A stretch of DNA of 64,000 nt from Burkholderiales bacterium 39-55-53 (GTDB taxonomy: Bacteria > Pseudomonadota > Gammaproteobacteria > Burkholderiales > Burkholderiaceae_C): assembly GCA_002282445.1 (NCBI GenBank), contig NCJK01000001.1, forward strand, positions 620,001 through 684,000, in the 5' to 3' direction. The translations under genes and the position numbers were made by a program. The notes beneath the pieces are model-generated. The model had not been told where the DNA came from. It searched no databases and worked only from the letters and a program-made list of their open reading frames with translations. Position 1 is the first letter of the stretch. Every line of letters begins with the position of its first letter. Below are positions 56,025-64,000 of this stretch, piece after piece.

Positions 56025-57413
56025 ATGAACGAGGATTTAGTGCAAAGTGCTGATGGGGTCTTGACCGATGACGATGTTGATTTATTGAGGCGACTTGATG
56101 CGCTTTATTCAGATGCAGACAAGATCGCAATCAAAAAGCTATCCAAGAACGATCGCTCGTGGGCTTGGCCTAAGGCTCAAAGTCACCAAGCAGGCGTATA
56201 CGTCCCACTGAGCTTTCGAGGTAATTTCTTTCCATCTGACGAAGCGCTTCCTGCGCGGGAAGATAAGCCTCATATTCGACAAACCAAAATTCGCACGCGC
56301 TGGCTTGGTTTCAAAGAAGAATTAACCGTCATGACCTATCGACGGTTTACGAACAAAGGGCCAGAAGGTCATTTAACCGTGCCGCCTCGCGAGGCGTTTG
56401 CAAACATTGAGCCTGCGTCATTTCTTGTAATTTCCAGAAAACAAGATGATCTAGGTTTTTTCTTTGAATGCTTGACGGTCGACTCGAGCTCAAGTGTTTA
56501 TGGTGTTCTAGAGCGTCAATTTGACATTCTTCCCTCGTTTCTTGATGGCCTATTTACTCCACCTACTAAAGACGAAGTCCCTGCCTATATTGCTGATGAA
56601 GTTGATCTGCTAATCAGTGAATTTATAGCTGCTGCGCATGAGGGAAGACTTTCTGAACTCATCCAGTACTACCGACAAATTCCGGACGGTCAAGCTATAA
56701 CAGCACAAGCTCAAACCGCTTGGCTTGCCGCCAATACGCAGAGAACGTTCGACCCTTTTGAGCTGAACCACCCAGGAAATGACTTACGCGAATTAACCAC
56801 GGAAATTGAATTTGCAATCTATCGAACACATGAACTTCGCTTCCGTGCAGCTCAGGCCTTAGAAATTATTTTTCGCGATGGCATTGCGCCGACAACTGAG
56901 CAGATCGTTCAGCGCGTGGTACGTCACTTCATACCTCTTTATCAGGTCATGCTCAACGCATCGCAACAACGCAAAACACGCGTAGGCGCTGGATTCGAAT
57001 CGCATATTCGACGTATGTTGGAAGCTGGGAATATTCCTTTTGCAGAACAAGCAGTCGTCAGCACGAGAAGACCGGACTTTGTTCTGCCCACCAAAGATCT
57101 ATATGTTCAGAACTCATCCGACGCTTTGGTTCTGGCGGCTAAAACAACGCTACGCGAAAGATGGAAACAAGTGCCAATGGAGCAAAGAAATTGCACAATT
57201 TTCTTGGCTACCATGGATGAAAAAGTCACTCAATCTGCTGTGAAGGAAATGGCAAACCTGCAAAACACGTTGGTTGTGCCTGAAGCGTTCAAAGCGCCGG
57301 GCACAGTGGTTGACTACGCCAAAGAAAGCAATGTATTGACTTTTAAACAATTTTTCAGAGAAGAAATTGCAGGTCGTCGCAAACCCCGATGGGTAGAACT
57401 TGGTGCGTGGTGA
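56025..57413 (+). CDS. EcoRII-like type II restriction endonuclease
   Basis: The 462-residue protein has two parts. The N-terminal half (KIAIKKLSKNDRSWAWPKAQSHQAGVYVPLSF) resembles the EcoRII effector-binding domain. The C-terminal half is the EcoRII-C nuclease: Glu near 326 in GAGFESHIRR, Asp near 353 in TRRPDFVLP, and Lys near 374 in AKTTLRERWKQVP form the PD-(D/E)XK site. It cuts DNA when unmethylated. I chose ATG 56025 (five bases after AAGGG); GTG 56019 is possible. It starts 12 bases after the methyltransferase stop. Confidence 0.92.
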   Translation: MNEDLVQSADGVLTDDDVDLLRRLDALYSDADKIAIKKLSKNDRSWAWPKAQSHQAGVYVPLSFRGNFFPSDEALPAREDKPHIRQTKIRTRWLGFKEELTVMTYRRFTNKGPEGHLTVPPREAFANIEPASFLVISRKQDDLGFFFECLTVDSSSSVYGVLERQFDILPSFLDGLFTPPTKDEVPAYIADEVDLLISEFIAAAHEGRLSELIQYYRQIPDGQAITAQAQTAWLAANTQRTFDPFELNHPGNDLRELTTEIEFAIYRTHELRFRAAQALEIIFRDGIAPTTEQIVQRVVRHFIPLYQVMLNASQQRKTRVGAGFESHIRRMLEAGNIPFAEQAVVSTRRPDFVLPTKDLYVQNSSDALVLAAKTTLRERWKQVPMEQRNCTIFLATMDEKVTQSAVKEMANLQNTLVVPEAFKAPGTVVDYAKESNVLTFKQFFREEIAGRRKPRWVELGAW

Positions 57414-57509
57414 CTGCATCCAAATTGTCAGACTAACCTTCCACTTAAAATAAGTTGTTCGCTGCTCTTCTCGTTTTGGGCAGCCCTTTACCTACTCACG
57501 TCCCTTTAG

Positions 57510-59051
57510 ATGTCTAACAACAACACCCCCGCCACGCCAGAAGCCGCTCCCGTCGACGAAAACCAACTCATTGCCGAGCGCCGCGAGAAGCTCAAGGTCA
57601 TGCGCGAGCGTCAAGCTGCGGGCCAAGGCGTTGCCTTCCCTAACGATTTCAAACCCGCGCACCACGCCGCCACTTTGCACGAGCTGCATGGCGACAAGAC
57701 TGCCGAGGTGTTGACCGAAGAAGGCCAGTTCGCCAAAGTGGCGGGCCGCATGATGCTCAAGCGCGTGATGGGCAAGGCCAGCTTTGCCACGCTGCAAGAC
57801 AGCACTGGCCGCATCCAGATTTACGTGACACGCGATGACGTGAGCGAAGAGCTGTACGCCGATTTCAAACACTGGGATTTGGGCGACATCGTGGCTTGCG
57901 AAGGCAAGCTGTTCAAAACCCGCACGGGCGAGTTGTCGATCCACGCCACCAGCATTCGCATGCTGACCAAGAGCCTGCGCCCAATGCCCGACAAGTTCCA
58001 CGGCGTGGCTGACCAAGAGATCAAATACCGCCAACGCTACGTTGATTTGATGACGGACGAAACCGCACGCAAGCGCTTTGTGGCGCGCAGCAAAGCGGTC
58101 AGCGGTATTCGCGACTTCATGGTGCAACACAACTTCCTCGAAGTTGAAACACCCATGCTGCACCCCATCCCAGGCGGCGCAAACGCCAAGCCTTTCACCA
58201 CGCACCACAACGCGCTGGACCAAGAAATGTTCTTGCGTATCGCGCCTGAGCTGTACTTGAAGCGCTTGATCGTGGGGGGCTTTGAGCGCGTGTTTGAGAT
58301 CAACCGCAACTTCCGTAACGAAGGTATCTCGGTGCGCCACAACCCCGAGTTCACCATGATGGAGTTCTACGCTGCGTATTGGAACTACCAAGACCTGATG
58401 CACTTCACCGAAGAGCTGGTGCGCGACGCCGCCATGAAGGCCGCTGGCACATTGCTGCTGACCTACGGTGGCAAAGCAGTTGACCTGAGCCAACCATTCG
58501 AGCGCTTGACGATTCGTGAAGCTATCTTGAAGCACACCGAAGCTGGCGACAACGTAGACAACACCACATGGTTGATCAACGCTTTGCAAAAGCTCGGTTT
58601 CAAAGAAGAAAAAGACAAACTCAGCACTCGCAGCTTGGCCAGCTTGCAAGTGATGTACTTTGAAGAGACCGTAGAAGACAAACTGTGGCAGCCCACTTTC
58701 ATCTGCGAGCACCCTGTGGAAATTTCACCACTGGCCCGCGCCAGCGACAGCAAGCCCGATGTAACTGAGCGCTTTGAGCTCTACATCACAGGCCGCGAGT
58801 TTGGCAACGGTTTCAGCGAGTTGAACGACGCCGAAGACCAAGCCGCACGCTTCCACGCCCAAGTGGCCGCCAAAGACAGCGGCGACGACGAAGCCATGTT
58901 CTACGACCACGACTTTGTGCGCGCCCTCGAATACGGCATGCCACCCACCGGCGGCTGCGGCATTGGCATTGACCGATTGATGATGTTGCTGACCGACAGC
59001 CCAAGCATCCGCGACGTCATTCTGTTCCCTGCCTTGCGCCGCGAAGCTTAA
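57510..59051 (+). CDS. lysS: Lysyl-tRNA synthetase, class II
   Basis: The 513-residue enzyme attaches lysine to its tRNA. It has the N-terminal OB-fold ([66 protein letters not shown]) and class II motifs: motif 1 around [19 protein letters not shown], motif 2 [26 protein letters not shown], motif 3 [26 protein letters not shown]. Expressed from a 96-base gap after the endonuclease gene. A bidirectional terminator follows. Confidence 0.97.
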   Translation: MSNNNTPATPEAAPVDENQLIAERREKLKVMRERQAAGQGVAFPNDFKPAHHAATLHELHGDKTAEVLTEEGQFAKVAGRMMLKRVMGKASFATLQDSTGRIQIYVTRDDVSEELYADFKHWDLGDIVACEGKLFKTRTGELSIHATSIRMLTKSLRPMPDKFHGVADQEIKYRQRYVDLMTDETARKRFVARSKAVSGIRDFMVQHNFLEVETPMLHPIPGGANAKPFTTHHNALDQEMFLRIAPELYLKRLIVGGFERVFEINRNFRNEGISVRHNPEFTMMEFYAAYWNYQDLMHFTEELVRDAAMKAAGTLLLTYGGKAVDLSQPFERLTIREAILKHTEAGDNVDNTTWLINALQKLGFKEEKDKLSTRSLASLQVMYFEETVEDKLWQPTFICEHPVEISPLARASDSKPDVTERFELYITGREFGNGFSELNDAEDQAARFHAQVAAKDSGDDEAMFYDHDFVRALEYGMPPTGGCGIGIDRLMMLLTDSPSIRDVILFPALRREA

Positions 59052-59070
59052 AAAGCAGAGACCCAAAACA

Positions 59071-59106
59071 AAACGCCGCCTAGTGGATGACTAGGCGGCG
59101 TTTTTG
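59071..59106. terminator. Bidirectional terminator between lysS and the convergent gene
   Basis: Arms 59071-59083 and 59091-59103 (13 base pairs, loop TGGATGA) are flanked by TTTTT on the plus strand and, on the minus strand, by TTT-TGTTTTG. It can end both lysS and the minus-strand gene at 59132. Confidence 0.88.
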
Positions 59107-59131
59107 TTTATGCAGACTGGAATGTTCGTGC

Positions 59132-59518
59132 TCAGAAATATGTACTGAGCACAAGCCCGCCTATGCCTATAAAGGCCAACACAACAGCGCCCACCATCAA
59201 ACGCACGGTTTGACGCAAGCCACTGACGGCCGACACCAAAGCCGCGTTTTGCTCAGCCAACGCAGCCACGGTTTGGCTGAGTTGAACCTGTTGCTGCTGC
59301 AAGGCTTCGATCTGCATGGTGGCCGCGAGCAAGCGGTTTTTCAGCTCGCCCAAGCTCGGCACTTCGTCATGCGCATTGGGGGTGGCCATGCTGTGTGGCT
59401 CAGCCTCGGCTGGTTTACGCGCCATCAGATCACGCGCTTTTTCAAGCACGGTAGGCGCATGTGAAATCACATCCCCCCAAGGGATGACTTTGAGTGCGGT
59501 GAGCCAAGGAATTGCCAT
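59132..59518 (-). CDS. Small coiled-coil membrane protein, unknown function
   Basis: The 128-residue protein has a coiled coil (about 52-100, LGELKNRLLAATMQIEALQQQQVQLSQTVAALAEQNAALVSAVSGLRQ) and a C-terminal transmembrane helix (LMVGAVVLAFIGIGGLVLSTYF). I recognise no named family; such tail-anchored coils are frequent in Burkholderiales. It stands 16 bases before another small gene on the same strand. Confidence 0.7.
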   Translation of the reverse strand: MAIPWLTALKVIPWGDVISHAPTVLEKARDLMARKPAEAEPHSMATPNAHDEVPSLGELKNRLLAATMQIEALQQQQVQLSQTVAALAEQNAALVSAVSGLRQTVRLMVGAVVLAFIGIGGLVLSTYF

Positions 59519-59534
59519 GATTTAAAACTCAAGG

Positions 59535-59735
59535 TTAATTTGCGGGGGCGGGTGCTTCGCCGTCTGGGGTTTGGGTTTGGCTGTGGTCTGGCTCAGCATC
59601 CATGTCTGGGTTCTGGCCAAACTCACCATCGGGTGATGTTTTGCGGGCATCACGCTCGCGCAGCTTTTCTTCTTTTTTCTTCTTCTTGGCTAACTCGCGT
59701 TGGCGTTTTTCGTAGTTGTAATTGGGCGTTGCCAT
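59535..59735 (-). CDS. Small charged protein, unknown function
   Basis: The 66-residue protein starts MATPNYNYEKRQRELAKKKKKEEKLRERDARK, a highly basic helix, and ends in an acidic, Pro-rich tail. Proteins of this kind are common in Burkholderiales and may bind nucleic acid (inference). It is between nagZ and the coiled-coil gene, same strand. Confidence 0.7.
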   Translation of the reverse strand: MATPNYNYEKRQRELAKKKKKEEKLRERDARKTSPDGEFGQNPDMDAEPDHSQTQTPDGEAPAPAN

Positions 59736-59772
59736 GAGAGCTTTCGTGGGTGGTGGTGAACGTGCGTGCGGG

Positions 59773-60870
59773 TTAAGGCAACAAGTCCAAAGCCCGCAAG
59801 TATGCGGGGTGAGTCATCAGCGCGTCCCAAGCTAGCGGCGAAGTTTTTGGCAGCAGTGCGCGACGGCGTTGTTCGCTGGCGTCACTGGCGTGCCATTGGT
59901 TTTTGACGAGGCGTTCGGTCAAGCCTTCCAGCATCTCGTCCACCGCATGGCCGTCGCCGATGCTTTGGTTACACAAGAGCACAAGGTCGCAGCCTGCATT
60001 CAGTGCAGCCACTGCGGCTTCGGCAAAGCTGACCGAGCGGCCTTCGATGCGGCGTGCGCCTTCCATCGACAAATCGTCGCTGAAGATCGCGCCATTGAAA
60101 TGCAACTGACCACGCAAGATGTCTTGCAGCCATCGGGGCGAGAAGCCTGCGGGCAGTGCATCGACCTTGGGGTAAATGACGTGGGCGGGCATCACGCTGT
60201 TGAGCGTGGTGGTGAGCCATTGGTAAGGCAAAGCACAGTCGCCCAAGATGGCTTTAAGGCTGCGCTTGTCCACGGGGATGTCCACATGGGAATCAGCCTT
60301 CACATAGCCGTGGCCAGGAAAGTGTTTGCCGCAATTAGCCATACCCGCTAACAACAAGCCGTGCATGACGTTCTTGGCCAGCGTGGTAGCCACGCGTGGG
60401 TCGCGGTGGAATGAACGGTCACCAATCACGCCGCTCTCGCCGTGGTCGAGGTCGAGCACGGGGGTGAAGCTGAAGTCCACACCACAGGCACGCAGCTCGC
60501 TGGCCAGCACGTAGCCGCTGGCGGTGGCAGCGTCCATCGCAGCCATTGCGCCGCTGCCGTTCTTAAATTCCCCAGTGACGCCTTTTTGGTCTGTCATCCA
60601 CAGCTCGCCCAAAGCGCGCATGGGTGGGATGTGCGTGAAGCCATCGTTGCGAAAGCGTTGCACGCGCCCGCCTTCGTGGTCTACGCAAATGAGCAAGTCT
60701 TCGCGCACGGCCTTGATGTCGGCGCACAGCTGGGTGAGCTGCTGGCGGTTGGCCCAGTTGCGGCCAAACAAAATCACACCGCCTGTGAGCGGGTGCTTCA
60801 AACGCTTGCTGTCGACTGCAGTGAGCTCAGTGCCTGCGATGTCAAGAATGAGGGGGGCGTGGTGAGACAT
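59773..60870 (-). CDS. nagZ: Beta-N-acetylhexosaminidase
   Basis: The 365-residue family 3 glycosidase removes N-acetylglucosamine from cell-wall turnover products in the cytoplasm. GGVILFGRNWANRQQL, CVDHEGGRVQRFRNDGFTHIPPM, the catalytic loop NCGKHFPGHGYVKADSHVDIPVD (His/Asp pair), and the nucleophile Asp in FSDDLSMEGA are present. The ATG at 60868-60870 is used; the frame extends into acpS. It ends the operon led by rnc. Confidence 0.95.
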   Translation of the reverse strand: MSHHAPLILDIAGTELTAVDSKRLKHPLTGGVILFGRNWANRQQLTQLCADIKAVREDLLICVDHEGGRVQRFRNDGFTHIPPMRALGELWMTDQKGVTGEFKNGSGAMAAMDAATASGYVLASELRACGVDFSFTPVLDLDHGESGVIGDRSFHRDPRVATTLAKNVMHGLLLAGMANCGKHFPGHGYVKADSHVDIPVDKRSLKAILGDCALPYQWLTTTLNSVMPAHVIYPKVDALPAGFSPRWLQDILRGQLHFNGAIFSDDLSMEGARRIEGRSVSFAEAAVAALNAGCDLVLLCNQSIGDGHAVDEMLEGLTERLVKNQWHASDASEQRRRALLPKTSPLAWDALMTHPAYLRALDLLP

Positions 60871-60883
60871 AAATCGAATGTTC

Positions 60884-61282
60884 TTAGGCGGTGTGTGTTT
60901 CAACCACCACGTAACTGGTGGCGTAGTCGGACTCGTCGCTCACGCTGACGTGGGCGCTCAGCCCTTTGGCTTCAAACCATTCTTTGAGCACGCCGTGCAG
61001 CACGATGGTGGGCTGGCCGCTGGGCAGTTTGGCCACTTCGCACAAGCGCCAGGTCATGGGCATGCGCATGCCCATACCAATAGCTTTGCTGAAGGCTTCT
61101 TTAGCGGAAAAACGTGTGGCCACATAACGCACACCGCGCTCGGGCCAACGCTCGCTGCGGGCGCGGTAGGTTTTTAGCTCGTTGTCGCTCAGCACTTTTT
61201 GCGCAAAGCGTTCGCCGTGCTTTTCTAAAGACGCACGGATACGGCGAATGTCGCAAATGTCAGTGCCGATGCCGTAAATCAT
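60884..61282 (-). CDS. acpS: Holo-[acyl-carrier-protein] synthase
   Basis: The 132-residue enzyme transfers phosphopantetheine from CoA to acyl carrier protein. [34 protein letters not shown] and [21 protein letters not shown] carry the Mg-binding Asp and Glu of the family. It lies between pdxJ and nagZ. Confidence 0.96.
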   Translation of the reverse strand: MIYGIGTDICDIRRIRASLEKHGERFAQKVLSDNELKTYRARSERWPERGVRYVATRFSAKEAFSKAIGMGMRMPMTWRLCEVAKLPSGQPTIVLHGVLKEWFEAKGLSAHVSVSDESDYATSYVVVETHTA

Positions 61283-61290
61283 TGATTACC

Positions 61291-62040
61291 TCAAGCCTGC
61301 GGCATGCACGCGTTGTACGCGCGAATGGTTTCTGTGTAGCCCATCTCTAGCGCGTCGGCAATCAAGGCGTGGCCAATCGACACCTCTTGCACGCCGGGCA
61401 CTGTGGTGAGGAAGGTGTGCAGGTTGTCGCGGTTCAGGTCGTGGCCGGCGTTGATGCCAAGGCCGACAGCCAAAGCGGCTTCTGCCGTGGCTTTGAATGC
61501 AGCCAACACTTCGGTTTGTTTTGGTGTACCGTAGGTCGAGGCATAAGTCTCGGTGTACAGCTCCACACGATCAGCGCCCACGGCTTTGGCCGCAGCCATC
61601 GCTTCAGGAATCGGGTCCATGAACAAGCTCACGCGCGCACCCAAAGCTTTGGCTTCGTCGATGAGGGGCTTCAAGCGCTCGGCGTCTTGCGGAAATGTCC
61701 AGCCATGGTCGCTGGTGAACTGGCCTTCGCTGTCGGGCACAAAGGTCACTTGGTGGGGGCGCACTTGGCGCACAAAGTCCATCAGGTTGTGAAACGGGTT
61801 GCCTTCGATGTTGTATTCGCGGTCGGGCCAAGCCTTGAGCAAAGCGGCCAAATCGTGCACATCGCCAGCGCGAATGTGGCGCTCGTCAGGTCGGGGGTGC
61901 ACGGTGATGCCAGCAGCGCCCGCCTCTAGGCACAGCGTGGCCGCGCGTGTGACGCTGGGAATACCCAAATGGCGCGTGTTACGCACCAAGGCCACTTTGT
62001 TGAGGTTGACCGACAGGGCTGTTTGTGTGTGTTTGGACAT
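61291..62040 (-). CDS. pdxJ: Pyridoxine 5'-phosphate synthase
   Basis: The 249-residue TIM barrel joins 3-amino-2-oxopropyl phosphate and deoxyxylulose phosphate into pyridoxine phosphate. SVNLNKVALVRNTRHLGIPSV, GITVHPRPDERHIRAGDV, HQVTFVPDSEGQFTSDHGW and LGINAGHDLNRDNL are family blocks. The ATG at 62038-62040 gives the normal start. It stands between acpS and recO, the usual order in this cluster. Confidence 0.96.
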   Translation of the reverse strand: MSKHTQTALSVNLNKVALVRNTRHLGIPSVTRAATLCLEAGAAGITVHPRPDERHIRAGDVHDLAALLKAWPDREYNIEGNPFHNLMDFVRQVRPHQVTFVPDSEGQFTSDHGWTFPQDAERLKPLIDEAKALGARVSLFMDPIPEAMAAAKAVGADRVELYTETYASTYGTPKQTEVLAAFKATAEAALAVGLGINAGHDLNRDNLHTFLTTVPGVQEVSIGHALIADALEMGYTETIRAYNACMPQA

Positions 62041-62048
62041 GGCGTAAA

Positions 62049-62816
62049 TCAAAGGGATTGCAAGTCAATCATCATCTGCCGCGTGCGCAGTGTTTGGACC
62101 CCGCAATGGTAGTGCAGCAAGGCCCGTAGCTGGCCCTGCAAGGCGTTGCGTTGCTCGGGTGGCATCTCTGCACACAAACGCAGCGTGGCGGTGAATGGCG
62201 CGTCTGTAGACAGGCTCTCGTGCAGCTGCAACCACACGCTGCCGGCTAGGCCTGTGCGGTCTTGCGCGTTGTGGGTGCGCAGGCCGCCTTCGGCCACCAG
62301 CACATACAAGGCGTCGGGCTGCAAAGGGCTAAGCGTGAGGGTTTGCGCGTTGAGCTCGGGCAAGAAACCGATGTCGCGCAAGAGCAGCAGCTCAAAGGCG
62401 CGCAGTGCGGGGGCAATCGTGCCCTCATGGCCCGAGGCTAGCACTTGCACCACTTGGCGGTACAGGTCAAACAAATTCGGGTGCGGATCGTCTCGCGCCA
62501 GCAGGCGCAGCAGCAACTCGTTGATGTAGTAGCCAGACAGCAGCGCCTCGCCCGTGGGCATGATGTGGCCGCCCACCCATTCAGCGCCCTTCAAGGTGCG
62601 AATTTCGGCGTCGCCCGAATAGCTGACGTACAGCGGCTGCAAAGGCAGCAGCACAGGGCGAAAGTTGGAGCTGGGTTTTTTCGCGCCTTTGGCCACCAAA
62701 GCCACCCGACCAAAGTGGCGGGTGAAGGTTTCCAAAATCAAGCTGGACTCGCTCCAGTCGTAGCGGTGCACCACGAACGCAGGCTCGTCCTGAATGCGGG
62801 GAATGCCCCGCGTCAT
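62049..62816 (-). CDS. recO: DNA repair protein RecO
   Basis: The 255-residue protein assists RecA loading. The N-terminal OB-fold ([37 protein letters not shown]) and the helical C-terminal part ([17 protein letters not shown]) fit RecO. The C-terminal zinc Cys residues of some homologues are not seen. I chose the ATG at 62814-62816; the longer frame would overlap era by 35 bases. Confidence 0.93.
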   Translation of the reverse strand: MTRGIPRIQDEPAFVVHRYDWSESSLILETFTRHFGRVALVAKGAKKPSSNFRPVLLPLQPLYVSYSGDAEIRTLKGAEWVGGHIMPTGEALLSGYYINELLLRLLARDDPHPNLFDLYRQVVQVLASGHEGTIAPALRAFELLLLRDIGFLPELNAQTLTLSPLQPDALYVLVAEGGLRTHNAQDRTGLAGSVWLQLHESLSTDAPFTATLRLCAEMPPEQRNALQGQLRALLHYHCGVQTLRTRQMMIDLQSL

Positions 62817-62832
62817 TGTGAAGGTGCTGGAT

Positions 62833-63837
62833 TTACTCGTAGCCAAAGCTACGCACCCGCGCTGCATCGTCGGCCCAACCCGAGCGCACTTTGACCCACA
62901 GCTCTAAGAACACTTTGGCGTCGTAGAGTTTTTCTAACTCAGTGCGTGCTTCCATGCCCATGCGCTTCAAGCGCTCGCCTTTGTCGCCAATGACCATGGC
63001 CTTGTGGCCATCGCGCTCGACCACGATGGTGGCGGCAATGCGCACCAAGCGCTTGACGCCTTTGGTCTTGCCCTTTTCTTCTTCGAACTTGTCGATCACG
63101 ACGGTCGAGGTGTAGGGCAATTCATCACCGGTGAGGCGGAACAATTTCTCGCGCACCATTTCGGCGGCCATGAATTTTTCGCTGCGGTCGGTCAGCTCGT
63201 CAGCGGCATACATCCACGCTTGCTCGGGCAGGTATTTTTCGGCAATGCCCAAGAGGCGCTGCACGTCTTTGTCGTTCTTGGCCGACATGGGCACGATTTC
63301 GGCAAAGGGGTGACGGTCTTGCATGGCCTGCAACCATTGCATGATCTCGGGACGGTTTTTCATGGTGTCGAGCTTGTTCGCCACCAAGATGGTGGGAATG
63401 CCGGGGGCCAAGAGTGACAACACTTTTTCGTCGGCGGAGGTAAAGCTACCTGCCTCAACCACCAAGAACACCACGTCCACATCGCCCACTGCGCCTTGCA
63501 CAGCTTTGTTGAGCGATTTGTTCAAGGCGTTGCCGTGGATGGTTTGAAAACCGGGCGTGTCCACAAACACATATTGCGCCGCGCCTTGGGTGTGCATGCC
63601 CGTGATTCGGTGGCGCGTGGTTTGTGCTTTGCGTGAGGTGATGCTGATTTTTTGGCCCACCAAAGCATTGAGCAAGGTCGACTTGCCCACGTTGGGCTTG
63701 CCCACGATGGCAATCAGGCCACAGCGTTGGTCAGCCGGAGCCACCACGGCTTGGCTGGCGACGACACGGTTGCCTTTGCTGGCGGCCAGCATGGCATCGA
63801 TGTCTTGCAAGGTTTGTTCGTTGTTAGGGGTGGTCAT
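62833..63837 (-). CDS. era: GTPase Era
   Basis: The 334-residue GTPase helps mature 16S rRNA. It has the G1 box [17 protein letters not shown] near 43-58, VFVDTPGFQ (G3), [11 protein letters not shown] (G4), and the C-terminal KH domain ([53 protein letters not shown]). It is about 30 residues longer at the N-terminus than E. coli Era. Its ATG overlaps the stop of a tiny ORF upstream. Confidence 0.96.
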   Translation of the reverse strand: MTTPNNEQTLQDIDAMLAASKGNRVVASQAVVAPADQRCGLIAIVGKPNVGKSTLLNALVGQKISITSRKAQTTRHRITGMHTQGAAQYVFVDTPGFQTIHGNALNKSLNKAVQGAVGDVDVVFLVVEAGSFTSADEKVLSLLAPGIPTILVANKLDTMKNRPEIMQWLQAMQDRHPFAEIVPMSAKNDKDVQRLLGIAEKYLPEQAWMYAADELTDRSEKFMAAEMVREKLFRLTGDELPYTSTVVIDKFEEEKGKTKGVKRLVRIAATIVVERDGHKAMVIGDKGERLKRMGMEARTELEKLYDAKVFLELWVKVRSGWADDAARVRSFGYE

Positions 63838-63926
63838 GCTGTGGCCTCCTGACGAGCCGCCTCTAAAGAGGCCAGCGCCCCCTCGGGGGGCAGCGAATAC
63901 ACGAAGTGATGTGCGTGGGGGTTCAT
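63834..63926 (-). CDS. Tiny ORF bridging rnc and era
   Basis: A 30-codon ORF starts at ATG 63924-63926, overlapping the TGA stop of rnc (ATGA), and ends with TGA 63834-63836, overlapping the era ATG (ATGA). The peptide starts [16 protein letters not shown]. The DNA inside contains a CCCCCTCGGGGGG hairpin-like core. From memory, similar pieces with CACTTCGTGT and CCCCCGAGGGGG are dispersed in Comamonadaceae genomes, so it may be a repeat element that happens to keep the frame and couples translation. Function of the peptide unknown. Confidence 0.45.
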   Translation of the reverse strand: MNPHAHHFVYSLPPEGALASLEAARQEATA

Positions 63927-64000
63927 AGATTCTCTTTAATCACTTGGAGCATGGCTGCTGCGGCGGCTTGCTCTCCTGCGCGGCGCGAGCCGCCAATGCC
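63923..64000 (-). CDS. rnc: Ribonuclease III, C-terminal end (partial)
   Basis: The last 25 codons of a gene extend off the right edge: [25 protein letters not shown] then TGA. This is the final helix of the double-stranded RNA-binding domain of RNase III, which is the usual gene before era. The rest is outside the window. Confidence 0.85.
   Translation of the reverse strand, partial: GIGGSRRAGEQAAAAAMLQVIKENL

Overview
The window is a gene-dense piece of a betaproteobacterial chromosome, most likely from the Burkholderiales family Comamonadaceae. The evidence is gene order that I recognise from that family: leuC-leuD-leuB-asd-fimV-truA-trpF-trpB-trpA-accD, rnc-era-recO-pdxJ-acpS-nagZ, and a Bug-type tripartite tricarboxylate receptor. 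A Limnohabitans- or Rhodoferax-like genus is a guess. I see no tRNA, rRNA, insertion sequence or CRISPR array. No gene-free stretch exceeds 300 bases; the longest are 45906-46193, which holds a probable attenuator, and 13981-14237, in which I see nothing.

Layout, left to right. Positions 1-1638 hold two voltage-sensor membrane proteins on the minus strand; the first is cut by the window edge. Positions 1734-10289 are rich in oxidative-stress and metal genes: flavin reductase, katG, a di-heme cytochrome c peroxidase divergent from oxyR, a ZIP metal transporter and dps. Positions 10306-13980 are a redox and sulfur group: methyltransferase, thioesterase, two rhodaneses, a TlpA-like protein and trxC. 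Positions 14238-15510 hold an AT-rich orphan membrane protein and a small lipoprotein. Positions 15668-30613 carry recC, recB and, about 6 kb later, recD. The segment between recB and recD holds a small catabolic and transport operon with a GntR regulator, a heavy-metal group with a Crp/Fnr regulator, and a ccdAB toxin-antitoxin pair.

Positions 30671-34442 hold three co-directional genes directly after recD that resemble the Zorya anti-phage genes zorA (MotA/ExbB-like motor with a long tail), zorB (OmpA/MotB-like stator) and zorC (EH-signature protein). The helicase-nuclease gene zorD is absent; acs follows instead. I consider this the strongest candidate for an unusual system.

Positions 34581-42593 hold acs, a FlaG-like protein, an orphan ParA-like ATPase divergent from a bactofilin, a tonB-exbB-exbD-exbD set, a CoA-transferase and a probable outer-membrane protein. 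Positions 42720-53629 are amino-acid and fatty-acid biosynthesis genes. A likely leader peptide and attenuator rich in Thr, Ile and Lys codons precedes asd. Positions 54711-57413 are an EcoRII-like restriction-modification system with a palindromic operator in front of the methyltransferase, inserted between a transporter gene and lysS. Positions 59132-64000 are the minus-strand cluster rnc-era-recO-pdxJ-acpS-nagZ plus two small genes; a tiny 30-codon ORF couples rnc to era through overlapping stop and start codons.
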